This document shows, piece by piece, positions 32,301 through 38,614 of a DNA stretch of 64,000 nucleotides; position 1 is the stretch's first letter; each line of letters begins with the position of its first letter. Origin of the DNA: JBBDXI01 sp040902425. Lineage in GTDB: Bacteria > Planctomycetota > Phycisphaerae > Phycisphaerales > UBA1924. Below the pieces are notes generated by a model, which was not told the DNA's origin, ran no database searches, and saw only the letters and a program-made list of their open reading frames with translations. Position numbers and translations under genes: made by a program. Where the stretch lies: NCBI GenBank assembly GCA_040902425.1, contig JBBDXI010000094.1, positions 14,720 to 78,719 of the forward strand, in the 5' to 3' direction.

Positions 32301-32579
32301 TCGGTTGGGGTCCTTGCGGTCGGCAAGGTCGAATCGAAGTTCATTGCCCGCGACCAGCCGCGGACCGGACGCCGGCGCGGGCGTCGGCGGAGCGATCGGA
32401 GACACAGGACGATCCGCGCGGGAGCCATCGTCCGGTGCGCCGGCGAGAACGAACCACGCCACCGTCCCCAGCCCCGCGGCCCCCGCGAGCGACGCGATCA
32501 CCATGCCGCGCCGCCGCCGCGACTCGTGCGTCCCGGTCGTCCGGCGCGGCTCAGGTTGGCGGGGTGGGCTCGGGGCCAT
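29304..32579 (-). CDS. Very large LptC/OstA-like LPS export protein
   Basis: 1091 aa. An Arg-rich N-terminus is followed by one membrane span (GMVIASLAGAAGLGTVAWFVL, about 25-45), then a long periplasmic beta-rich region with repeated short strands (RATLFLKDGRTVHIQAAHGRL, LVFDGALGRMDTPDRVTVE, GRGLRVIFN). This resembles LptA/LptC/OstA_N beta-jellyroll repeats. E. coli LptC is only about 190 aa, so this one may span the periplasm alone or combine LptC and LptA roles. Gene order kdsD-kdsC-this gene matches the classical Kdo/LptC cluster. ATG 32579 overlaps the kdsC stop by 29 nt; a start at 32504 is also possible. Confidence 0.75.
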   Translation of the reverse strand: MAPSPPRQPEPRRTTGTHESRRRRGMVIASLAGAAGLGTVAWFVLAGAPDDGSRADRPVSPIAPPTPAPASGPRLVAGNELRFDLADRKDPNRHAGQLVFAKLDPLEGHHYAAEKPRATLFLKDGRTVHIQAAHGRLYMPEGMKEPESGSLGGGVLIRMYEARADGARVDPDRDPPTATVKTESLVFDGALGRMDTPDRVTVETDELWFAGRGLRVIFNQVRERLELVEIAQGEEVRFTRDPDRARAKKPAPRPERAAAPPRTVGGPAGGAAPVEPSKAPVETLYKVVFSDAVVASHEQRTIHADALTAWARLLDGSLPEGAIAEMRAGAGTPQAEAARAPGPGAGAVQPVPGEAPLASIPPPPAGDVALAMGPPAPAREAPLVMRWTGPCTITPMEEAPPELKDDHVALRFTAERTGHVALADESRSATGECAAIDYFATTRRLGMSGGGPKGATLRMPGAFRMAAERMVATVRDDGTVIHIPGASEVAALEAAGQPALKDPMTVTCTEQADITVANSAESAAGVLRQAIFQGSARVADASGWLKGDSIRAEFAPWKPEGGGPERSLLTRVVAEGNAAADAGQEGMLKADAIDASFRAPPADAPGPGDPEPTGLAGRGNVHLEKGTQTLTGDLLDATLARDAAGKVQVSAATVRGNVRYADTAERVAVAASCEELAADFRAGEKEGDPRRPVVDLRGPRVELRQSDKKGESTIVGTHVQLDGVQKQMRVFGAGEFDQRGAREGVSGESGTVHAAWTQGMSFDHRAGVLTCDGRVVATSTTSRPDAQTRDRIEAHGVRLTLAPESVGDAPAEPTGTGLVDRLSGLGGRLLTAEAWGSAEGGAAAHAQVESRRFAADPSAPDGKRLAELYYVEGSRILADNVKQTVDVPGTGKLLILDRRAPRAAEPGSADRNGGNLGDLVPSGEGGRAGSALFDWRGSMHLDRAGGWVRMKETVNLTHQRMDTRDVTNVSCNQIDARFKEAPVSAAGGAPAATRPGGELVAATATGSVYMTSGPERTSAAPRPPSRELAGERVEFDAIAGTAEASAREGDVVRFYDPSGPSPVTAKRLVWNLATGHVRVIEPGPVAAPKPK

Positions 32580-33096
32580 GACTCTGATCGTACAGCGCGA
32601 GCGCCCGGGCCATCAGCCCCCTGGCCTCCAGCAGGTGGTCCACCACCTCCCGCACCGCCCCGTGCCCGCCCGGAGCCTTCGTGACCATCGCCGCGGCCGC
32701 CCGAACCGCCGGCAGCGCATCGGCCACCGCGACCGGAAACCCCACCCGGCGCAGCACCGGCAGGTCCGGCCAGTCGTCCCCGATGTAAGCAACCCGCTCC
32801 GGGGCCACCTCCGCCGCGCGGCACAGATCATCCAGCGACGCCGACTTGTCCGCCGTCCCCTGGATCACGTGGGCGATCTTCAGCTCGCGGGCCCGCGCCT
32901 TCACCACCTCCCCTACCCTCCCTGTGATGATCGCGGTCCGGAACCCCATCCGCTGCCAAAGGATGATCCCGAACCCGTCGCGCGAGTTGAACCGCTTGAT
33001 CTCCACGCCCTGGTCGTCGAGCATGATCGACCCATCGGTCATCACGCCATCCACGTCAAGGGCGAGCAGTTCGATCTTGGCGGCGTCGTGGTGCAT
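32551..33096 (-). CDS. kdsC: 3-deoxy-D-manno-octulosonate 8-phosphate phosphatase (KdsC-like HAD)
   Basis: 181 aa, the size of KdsC. HAD motif I is LLALDVDGVMTDG, motif II includes AIITGR, and motif III/IV is VAYIGDDWPDLPVLRRVGFPVAVADA. Removes phosphate from Kdo-8-P to give Kdo for lipid A core synthesis. Lies 34 bp after kdsD and overlaps the LptC-like gene, the expected partners. The C-terminal GGHGAVREVVDHLLEA motif is typical of KdsC and closes the active site of the tetramer. Confidence 0.93.
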   Translation of the reverse strand: MHHDAAKIELLALDVDGVMTDGSIMLDDQGVEIKRFNSRDGFGIILWQRMGFRTAIITGRVGEVVKARARELKIAHVIQGTADKSASLDDLCRAAEVAPERVAYIGDDWPDLPVLRRVGFPVAVADALPAVRAAAAMVTKAPGGHGAVREVVDHLLEARGLMARALALYDQSHGPEPTPPT

Positions 33097-33130
33097 GGAG
33101 GGTGAGCCGGGGCGTCCCGCCCCGGGCCAA

Positions 33131-34216
33131 TCAATCCTTGACCAACTTCATCGCGATCAAATCCTGCACATCCAGCACTCCGATCGGCCGCCCCTCCGCA
33201 TCCACCACCGGGATCTCATCCTGCCGCGATTCCCGGATCATCCGCACCGCATCCCGCACCAGCGACGAGTCCGGCATCGTCCGCGGCCCGCGCGTCATCA
33301 CCTCTCGGATCGGCCGCTCCAGCTCCCGGGCATCCCGCAGGATCAGCCGCCGCAGGTCCCCATCGGTGAGGATCCCCGCCAGCCGCCCCGCCCCATCCAC
33401 CAGCAGGATGGCCCCCGGCCTCCGCCCCACCTCGGCCGCCTTCTCCAGCGCCCCCCGCACCGACATCGACTCCGGGATCAGCGGGCAGTTCTCTCCCGCC
33501 CTGAACCGCAGCACCTCCGTCACCGGCCGCATCAGCCCCCCGAGGGCCCCCCCGGGGTGCCGCTTGCGGAAGTCCTCCCCCGTGAACTCCCGCCGACGCG
33601 CTGTCGCCAGCGCCAGCGCATCCCCCAGCGCCAACATCGCCGCCGTCGAGCACGTCGGCGCTGCGAACTCCGGCCCCCCCGCCTCCTCGCACAACCCGAT
33701 CGTCAGCCCCACCGTCGCCAGCCGCTGCAGACTGTTCGGCCCCGCACCCCGTGCCACCGACCGCGGCTCTGAGCGGGCGGTGCTCTTCGCGCCTTCGGCT
33801 GTCGCCGCCCCGCCCCCCGTGATCGCCACAATCGGCAGCCCATCCTGCCGCAGCACCGCCGCCACGTTCACCACCTCATCCGTCTCCCCCGAGAACGACA
33901 GCGCCACCACCGTGTCCGTCCTGCGGAACCGCCCCAGATCCCCGTGCGCGGCCTCCGACGGGTGCACCGCGTGCGACGGGATCCCCAGCGACGCCATCGT
34001 CGCGCTGATCTTCGCCCCCACCAGCCCCGACTTGCCCAGCCCCGTCACCAGCACCGTCCCCCCCGCGTCCGCGCACGCCACCAGCAGAGACACCGCCTCG
34101 TGGAACTCCGCCCCCAGCCCCTCCGCCACCCCAGCCACCGCCCCCGCCTCCGCGCGCAGCACCCCCTGTGCAAACTCGCGCTCGCCGACGAGGTTCACTC
34201 GGGGTGTCGCACCCAT
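33131..34216 (-). CDS. kdsD: Arabinose-5-phosphate isomerase (KdsD/KpsF, SIS-CBS-CBS)
   Basis: 361 aa. SIS domain (about 30-220): TVLVTGLGKSGLVGAKISAT, VALSFSGETDEVVNV, CSTAAMLALGDALA, FRKRHPGGALG. Two CBS domains follow (ILLVDGAGRLAGILTDGDLRR; IPVVDAEGRPIGVLDVQDLI). Isomerises ribulose-5-P to arabinose-5-P, the entry step to Kdo. Between ITGGG and LQRLATVGL there are about 20 extra residues (STARSEPRSVARGAG) absent from E. coli KdsD by eye; their DNA (about 33750-33800) looks like an inserted GC-rich repeat. Start ATG 34216 fits the family. Confidence 0.93.
   Translation of the reverse strand: MGATPRVNLVGEREFAQGVLRAEAGAVAGVAEGLGAEFHEAVSLLVACADAGGTVLVTGLGKSGLVGAKISATMASLGIPSHAVHPSEAAHGDLGRFRRTDTVVALSFSGETDEVVNVAAVLRQDGLPIVAITGGGAATAEGAKSTARSEPRSVARGAGPNSLQRLATVGLTIGLCEEAGGPEFAAPTCSTAAMLALGDALALATARRREFTGEDFRKRHPGGALGGLMRPVTEVLRFRAGENCPLIPESMSVRGALEKAAEVGRRPGAILLVDGAGRLAGILTDGDLRRLILRDARELERPIREVMTRGPRTMPDSSLVRDAVRMIRESRQDEIPVVDAEGRPIGVLDVQDLIAMKLVKD
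33750..33800. repeat. Probable in-frame GC-rich insert in kdsD
   Basis: CGACCGCGGCTCTGAGCGGG and neighbouring bases form partial hairpins and encode the extra loop residues of KdsD. Weaker symmetry than the other elements, so the boundaries are uncertain. Confidence 0.5.
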
Positions 34217-34270
34217 GGGGGAACAGTACACTCGCGGCCCCTGGCGGGACGAATCCCGCACCTGCACTCC

Positions 34271-34299
34271 TTGACACGCTATGACACGAATGTCATAAT
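34271..34299 (+). promoter_or_regulatory. Near-consensus promoter with operator palindrome for the toxin-antitoxin pair
   Basis: TTGACA (34271-34276), 17-bp spacer, CATAAT (34294-34299). The toxin ATG is at 34302, so the transcript would have almost no leader. ATGACA-CGAA-TGTCAT (34281-34296) is a perfect 6-bp inverted repeat overlapping the spacer and -10, the expected site for autorepression by the antitoxin. Confidence 0.8.
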
Positions 34300-34301
34300 C
34301 C

Positions 34302-34553
34302 ATGTCTGAAGTCCGCGTTACCGCCGAGGCCGAGGCGCAGCTGTTGGCCCTTCCCTTCGCGATCAGGAGCCGGTGGGCCGGCATCCTGGCGCGGCTGGAG
34401 CGGTGGCCGGACGTCAGCGGGGCCAAGCCGCTTCGGGGCGCGCTCGCGGGACATTTCAGGCTCCGGACCGGCGATTACCGAATCCAGTTCCGGGTCGCGG
34501 GAGGTCAGGTGATCGTGGAGAAGATCGGCCACCGCGACGGGTTCTACGAGTGA
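34302..34553 (+). CDS. RelE/ParE-family toxin
   Basis: 83 aa. The fold is recognisable from AEAQLLALPFAIRSRWAGIL, VSGAKPLRGALAGHFRLRTGDYRIQFRV and VIVEKIGHRDGFYE: two N-terminal helices, then the beta-sheet with conserved LRTGDYRI and a C-terminal His-Arg pair as in RelE-like RNases. Probably cleaves mRNA on ribosomes when free of antitoxin. Followed 5 bp later by the antitoxin gene (toxin-first order, as in higBA). Almost leaderless (see promoter). Confidence 0.92.
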   Translation: MSEVRVTAEAEAQLLALPFAIRSRWAGILARLERWPDVSGAKPLRGALAGHFRLRTGDYRIQFRVAGGQVIVEKIGHRDGFYE

Positions 34554-34558
34554 GGGAC

Positions 34559-34918
34559 ATGATCCGACCGCAGACGATCGAGGTTGGCGGCAGCAGGCTG
34601 GTGGTGATCACCGAACGGGAGTACGACTCCCTCCGCCGCGCCGCCGGCCGCGCCCGTGAGGACGACCTTCCGCCCCTCCCCGCGCGCGACAGGGACGGGA
34701 CCTCGCCGGCGCTCGAGTTCATCCGTGTCTCCATCGCCAGGGACATCATCCGCGAGCGCCGCGCGCTGGGGCTGTCGCAGCAGGCCCTCGCGAAGCTGGC
34801 CGGCGTCCGCCAGGAGACGATCTCCCGCATCGAGAGCGGGAAGCACACGGCCAGCACCGCCACGGCGGACAAGATCGACCGTGCCCTCAAGCGCGCGGCC
34901 CGCCGCGCCGAGCGATAG
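34559..34918 (+). CDS. XRE-family antitoxin
   Basis: 119 aa. The C-terminal HTH is clear: IIRERRALGLSQQALAKLAG, VRQETISRIESGKHTAS, ATADKIDRAL. The N-terminal 50 residues (IEVGGSRLVVITEREYDSLRRAA) resemble the small neutralising domain of Phd/YefM-type antitoxins, so the protein may combine a toxin-binding head with a DNA-binding tail. It should repress at the palindrome 34281-34296. ATG 34559 is preceded by GAGGG at a short distance. Confidence 0.9.
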   Translation: MIRPQTIEVGGSRLVVITEREYDSLRRAAGRAREDDLPPLPARDRDGTSPALEFIRVSIARDIIRERRALGLSQQALAKLAGVRQETISRIESGKHTASTATADKIDRALKRAARRAER

Positions 34919-34953
34919 CCGTTCGAACCCGACCACGGAAGGAGCCGCGACGC

Positions 34954-35853
34954 GTGACCACCGACTACCGGGTCCAGCTCGACGCCTTCGAGGGTCCCCT
35001 CGACCTCCTCCTCCACCTCATCCGGAGGGCCGAGGTGGACATCACCGACATCCCGATCGCCACGATCGCCGACCAGTACATGGCCCATCTCACCGACGCC
35101 GGCGGGATCGCCAGGATCGACATCGACGTCGCCGGCGAGTTCCTCGTTATGGCCGCGACCCTGATGGAGATCAAGAGCCGGATGATCCAGCCGGTGCGTC
35201 CGGAGGGTGCCACGGGCGACGGCTTTGCGTCGCCCGTGCTCGGGGAGAGCGCGACGGCCCCCGGCGAGGACCCCCGGGCCGAGCTCGTCCGCCAACTCCT
35301 CGCCTACAAGAAGTTCCGCGACGCCTCCCACATCCTCGAAGTCAAGAAAGCAACCTGGGAGCGCCGCTTCCCCTCTGCCCGCGCCGGCGTCGACAGCGAG
35401 TCACTCCAGGGCGCCCTCGCCGCCGCCGCCGAGGATGTCGACCTCGAGGATGTCTCCCTCGTGGACCTCGTCGAGGCCTTCACCAGAATCGCCGCGGCCG
35501 TCAACTTCGACCGCCTCGGCGAGCACACCATCACCTACGACGACACCCCCATCGAGCTCCACGCCGAGGACATCCTCGACCGCCTCCGCCGCGAGGCAGA
35601 CCGTGCCACGGGTTCGCCGCCGTCTTCGGCGGCAACCCGTGCCGAGTTCACGGTACCCCGACTCCCCCTCGCCTCCCTCTTCTCCGGCCGCACCCGAGCC
35701 GAGATGCTCGGCCTCTTCCTCGCCACCCTCGAACTCGTCCGCCGCCGCGCCATCGCCGTCCGCCAGGACACCCCCGGCGGCGAGATCATGCTTGAGCTTC
35801 GGCCGGAGGAGCCCGCCGCCGATCGTGCCCCGGAAACCGAAGCAGCGACGTAA
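34954..35853 (+). CDS. scpA: Segregation and condensation protein A
   Basis: 299 aa kleisin of the SMC-ScpAB condensin. N-terminal FEGPLDLLLHLIRRAEVDITDIPIATIADQY and AGEFLVMAATLMEIKSRMIQP are diagnostic; the C-terminal winged helix is around RLPLASLFSGRTRAEMLGLFLATLEL. GTG 34954 follows GGAAGGAG. Two palindromic elements are inserted in frame (35208-35241, read as GATGDGFASPV; 35602-35644, read as ATGSPPSSAATRA), both in loops. scpB is not visible downstream. Confidence 0.95.
   Translation: MTTDYRVQLDAFEGPLDLLLHLIRRAEVDITDIPIATIADQYMAHLTDAGGIARIDIDVAGEFLVMAATLMEIKSRMIQPVRPEGATGDGFASPVLGESATAPGEDPRAELVRQLLAYKKFRDASHILEVKKATWERRFPSARAGVDSESLQGALAAAAEDVDLEDVSLVDLVEAFTRIAAAVNFDRLGEHTITYDDTPIELHAEDILDRLRREADRATGSPPSSAATRAEFTVPRLPLASLFSGRTRAEMLGLFLATLELVRRRAIAVRQDTPGGEIMLELRPEEPAADRAPETEAAT
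35208..35241. repeat. Palindrome family B (GCCACGGG...CCCGTGC), in frame in scpA
   Basis: CACGGGCGACG / CGTCGCCCGTG form an 11-bp stem around a short loop. Located in the linker after KSRMIQPV. Confidence 0.85.
35602..35644. repeat. Palindrome family B, second in-frame copy in scpA
   Basis: GCCACGGGTTCGCCGCC paired with GGCGGCAACCCGTGCC around GTCTTC. Highly similar to the copy at 58030 in the SLC13 gene and to the intergenic copy at 37855. Confidence 0.9.
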
Positions 35854-35939
35854 GCGCTCATGCGGTCACTGACGCCGCGTGGCAATCGCTCCGGGTCCGT
35901 CGCCATCTCCTCACTTCATCCTGAATGACGGCCGCTCTC

Positions 35940-36041
35940 TCATTCCGCGCGCGATGCTCGGTTTCTTCGCGGGCCGAGCGATTCCAGTTCGTGGATCAGT
36001 TCTTGAAGCGCCTTTGGCGCCAGCCCTTGCTTGCCGTTCAC
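35940..36041 (-). CDS. Possible 33-aa small protein coupled to the DUF3052 gene
   Basis: GTG 36041 overlaps the TGA of the upstream DUF3052 gene (GTGA), and the frame gives a sensible helical peptide (GLAPKALQELIHELESLG) ending in basic residues. Base use is lower in GC than the neighbourhood. It may be a small partner protein, or a remnant of an older C-terminus. Not supported by any known family. Confidence 0.35.
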   Translation of the reverse strand: MNGKQGLAPKALQELIHELESLGPRRNRASRAE

Positions 36042-36466
36042 CTGCTCTGTTTCGGCGCCCGGTCCCTCACCCTCTTCACAAACCGCAGCCCCGACCACAC
36101 CTCGTCGATCGCGCACACCTTGTTGTCCACCAGCCCCGCCGCCAGCCCCAGCTCGCGGATCGTGTCCTCCGTCAAGTCCGTCGCCACCCCCGACGCCCGC
36201 TTCGGCCACGCCACCCACAGCCCGCCCGCCTCCGTCAGCCTCCCCGCGGCCGCGCCGAACCGCGACGCCAGGTCCACCTCGCGCTTCGTGAACAGCACCA
36301 CCACGTCAAACGGCCCCCCCGCCCGCGACGTGCAGTACGCCGCCCCCGCGCCCCCCGACTCCTTCAGCACCCCCCGGAACCCCCGCGGCCCCGACAGCAC
36401 CGACACGCGCGACCCCTCCTTGATCCCCAGCTTCTTCGCCAGCGGCGTCCCCGAATAGCCAGCCAT
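36038..36466 (-). CDS. DUF3052-family protein
   Basis: 142 aa. Recognisable by MAGYSGTPLAKKLGIKEGS, VVVLFTKREVDLASRF, LTEAGGLWVAWPKRASGVATDLTE and the C-terminal VDNKVCAIDEVWSGLRFVKR. Family members are small cytosolic proteins of unknown function found in many bacteria. Start ATG 36466. Lies 56 bp after the aminotransferase gene on the same strand, with a GTCACTGC-type tandem repeat between. Confidence 0.85.
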   Translation of the reverse strand: MAGYSGTPLAKKLGIKEGSRVSVLSGPRGFRGVLKESGGAGAAYCTSRAGGPFDVVVLFTKREVDLASRFGAAAGRLTEAGGLWVAWPKRASGVATDLTEDTIRELGLAAGLVDNKVCAIDEVWSGLRFVKRVRDRAPKQSR

Positions 36467-36483
36467 CGAGCCCCCGTCTCTCC

Positions 36484-36523
36484 GCCGCTGCGTCTCTGCG
36501 TCACTCCGTCACTGCGTCACTAC
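36484..36523. repeat. GTCACTCC/GTCACTGC tandem repeat
   Basis: Imperfect tandem of CTGCGTC(A/T)CT units between aspC and the DUF3052 gene, next to the aspC stop. Confidence 0.6.
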
Positions 36524-37833
36524 TACCGCAGCCCCGCCACAAAGTGCGCCACCCGCGTCATCCCCTGCTCGATCTCCTCCTCCGCGCAAGCGAAGCTCAG
36601 CCGCACGTGGTTCTTCCCCACGCCCCCGAACTCCTCCCCCGGCACCACCGCCACGTGGTGCTCGCTCAGCAGCGCCTCGGCGAAGTCCATCCCCGTCCTG
36701 ATCTCCTTCCCACCGTGCGACCGCTTCCCGTAGTGCGCTGACACATCCGGGAACACGTAGAACGCCCCCGTCGGCCGCGGCGCCGGAAGTCCCGGGATCG
36801 CCGCCAGACGCCCACAGACCAATTCCGCCCGCTGCGCGAACCGCTGCCGGAACCGCTCCGTGTCCTCCGCGCACTCCCGAAGCGCGACGCGGATCGCCGG
36901 GTACAGGAAGCTCGTGATGCAACTGGTCATCTGTCCCTGCAGCGCCTCGAACGCCTTCATCAGCCGCGCCCCGAACTCCCCCGGCGCGGCCGCGTACCCG
37001 ATCCGCCACCCCGTCATCGCGAATGCCTTCGACAGCCCGTTGATCGTCACCGTCCGCTCCGCGACCTCCGGCACCGACCCGATCGAGAAGTGGGGGATGC
37101 CCCCGTAGATGATCTTCTCGTAGATCTCATCCGTCACGATCACCAGGTTCGGCGCGACCGTCGCCGCGGCCTCGGCCACCACCGCCGCGATCTCCCGCAG
37201 CTCCCCCGGCGTGTACATCGTCCCGCACGGGTTGCTCGGCGAGTTCAGGAACAGCACCCGCGAGCGGGGCGTGATCGCCGCCTTCAGCTGGGCCGCCGAG
37301 ATCTTGAACCCCGATTTCGCCTCGGTCGGCAGTTCCCTGACCCGTCCCCCCGCCAACTGCACCATCGGCGCATAGCTCACCCACGCCGGCACCGGCAGCA
37401 GTGCCTCATCGCTCGCCCCTTCCCCCTTCGTCCCTCCGTCCCTCCGTCCCTCCGTCCCTCCCCCAAGCAGGCACTGACACACCAGGTACAGCGACTGCTT
37501 CGCCCCCGTCGAGATCGCGACATGGGCCTCGGTCACCCCCTCCAGCCCGTTCTCCCGTACCAGTTTTTCGGCGATCACCCGGCGCGTCTCCGGGTCACCC
37601 AGCGTCGGCATGTAGTGCGTCTGCCCGGCCACCAGCGCATCGGCCGCGGCCCGCTTGATCCGCTCCGGCGTGTCGAAATCCGGCTCCCCCAGCCCGAAAC
37701 TGATGACCGGGGCCCCCTCCCTCTGGAGGGCCTTGGCCTTCGCCATGATCGCCAGCGTCGCCGGCGGGCGCAGCATCGTCGCCCGCTGAGAAAGCGGGAT
37801 CACGCCGCCCACCGCCGTTCCGCTCGCCGCCAT
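36523..37833 (-). CDS. aspC: Aspartate/prephenate-type aminotransferase (class I, PLP)
   Basis: 436 aa. Class I fold: ISFGLGEPDFDTPE, AISTGAKQSLYLVCQ, NSPSNPCGTMYT, VTDEIYEKIIYGG, PLP-lysine motif NGLSKAFAMTGWRIGY, substrate Arg in HVRLSFACAEEEIE. Makes aspartate or a related amino acid from the 2-oxo acid and glutamate. A tandem repeat (37421-37463) adds GGTEGRRDGGTKGEGA between QCLL and the normal LLPVPAWVSY segment, on the surface near the PLP domain. Start ATG 37833 chosen; the upstream extension runs into a palindrome. Confidence 0.92.
   Translation of the reverse strand: MAASGTAVGGVIPLSQRATMLRPPATLAIMAKAKALQREGAPVISFGLGEPDFDTPERIKRAAADALVAGQTHYMPTLGDPETRRVIAEKLVRENGLEGVTEAHVAISTGAKQSLYLVCQCLLGGGTEGRRDGGTKGEGASDEALLPVPAWVSYAPMVQLAGGRVRELPTEAKSGFKISAAQLKAAITPRSRVLFLNSPSNPCGTMYTPGELREIAAVVAEAAATVAPNLVIVTDEIYEKIIYGGIPHFSIGSVPEVAERTVTINGLSKAFAMTGWRIGYAAAPGEFGARLMKAFEALQGQMTSCITSFLYPAIRVALRECAEDTERFRQRFAQRAELVCGRLAAIPGLPAPRPTGAFYVFPDVSAHYGKRSHGGKEIRTGMDFAEALLSEHHVAVVPGEEFGGVGKNHVRLSFACAEEEIEQGMTRVAHFVAGLR
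37421..37463. repeat. CCGTCCCT tandem repeat, in frame in aspC
   Basis: Four to five copies of CGTCCCTC, encoding a Gly/Arg/Glu-rich loop on the reverse strand. Not seen in typical family members. Confidence 0.85.
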
Positions 37834-37854
37834 TGGGCACAGGATAGTGGACCC

Positions 37855-37897
37855 CCGTGCCACGGGTTCGCCCAGTCTTCTGGGCAACCTGTGCCGC
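37855..37897. repeat. Palindrome family B, intergenic
   Basis: GTGCCACGGGTTCGCCCAG / CTGGGCAACCTGTGCC hairpin 22 bp upstream of the aspC ATG, between divergent aspC and rpsO. Confidence 0.85.
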
Positions 37898-38037
37898 CCC
37901 TGCCCCAAGCCCCCAACCCCCCGATTGAATCACCCCCCCTCCACCCCTACTATCCGCGTCCCCCGGGGTCCGGCCCCAGGGCCGGCCGCACGGGCGCTTC
38001 CCGTGCCTCCCCCGAACCCGACAGGATCGCTCCGAGC

Positions 38038-38307
38038 ATGGCTATCTCCGCAGAGACCCGGCAGAAAACCGTTTCGAGCTACCGCCGCCACGACAAGGAC
38101 TCCGGCTCCCCGGAAGTCCAGATCGCCCTGCTCACCGAGAAGATCACCGCGCTCTCCGACCACCTGAAAGAGCACGCCAAGGACCACCACTCCCGGCGCG
38201 GCCTCGTCCTGATGGTCGGCAAGCGCAACCGCCTCCTCCGATACCTGGCCGACACGGACCGCCAGTCCTACCAGGCCGTGATCGGCCGCCTCGGCCTCCG
38301 AAAGTAA
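38038..38307 (+). CDS. rpsO: 30S ribosomal protein S15
   Basis: 89 aa, the exact family length. Binds 16S rRNA in the platform of the small subunit. Conserved blocks: DSGSPEVQIALLTEKI, HLKEHAKDHHSRRGLVLMVGKR and LLRYLADTDRQSYQAVIGRLGLRK. ATG 38038. Upstream of pnp, the same pairing as in most bacteria, but here with about 300 bp and a hairpin-T terminator between. Confidence 0.98.
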   Translation: MAISAETRQKTVSSYRRHDKDSGSPEVQIALLTEKITALSDHLKEHAKDHHSRRGLVLMVGKRNRLLRYLADTDRQSYQAVIGRLGLRK

Positions 38308-38315
38308 CCACGCCA

Positions 38316-38345
38316 CCCGCGCCGAAAGGCGCGGGCTCGGTTTTT
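38316..38345 (+). terminator. Terminator between rpsO and pnp
   Basis: CCCGCGCC-GAAA-GGCGCGGG stem-loop followed by CTCGGTTTTT. Eight nucleotides after the rpsO stop. Confidence 0.85.
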
Positions 38346-38388
38346 GCGGCCGCCCTCCCTGGCGGCAGTGGACAGCGGACAGTTCCCA

Positions 38389-38460
38389 CCTCTCCCTTGC
38401 GGGAGAGGTCGCCACGGTTACTACCTCTCCCCATGCGGGNNNNNNNNNNGGGTGAGGGGT
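38389..38460. repeat. CTCTCCCTTGCGGGAGAGG palindromic repeat, interrupted by an assembly gap
   Basis: CCTCTCCCTTGCGGGAGAGG, then CCTCTCCCCATGCGGG, then 10 N, then GGGTGAGGGG. This is a widespread type of bacterial hairpin repeat; the N-run (38440-38449) sits in its second half. Confidence 0.75.
38440..38449. other. Assembly gap (10 N)
   Basis: True length unknown. Intergenic, between rpsO and pnp, inside a hairpin repeat. Confidence 0.99.
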
Positions 38461-38614
38461 CGACAACCCCACGCTCATCGAAGTGGACCTGCCCCCTGTC
38501 TTCTGCCTCTGGGATGCCCATAGGGGGCACGGGACGGCCGCTGCAAATGGCACGGCGGCCAGCGCGCGGCTCTCAAGCGCCCGCGCTAAGCCCCCAGACA
38601 GAAGGACCAACAAC

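Noticed and set aside
35535..35906. Antisense gene opposite the end of scpA with a GAGGAG-like ribosome site
   Set aside because: The translation is Ser/Arg-rich and lies wholly over scpA codons; no family and no neighbouring support.
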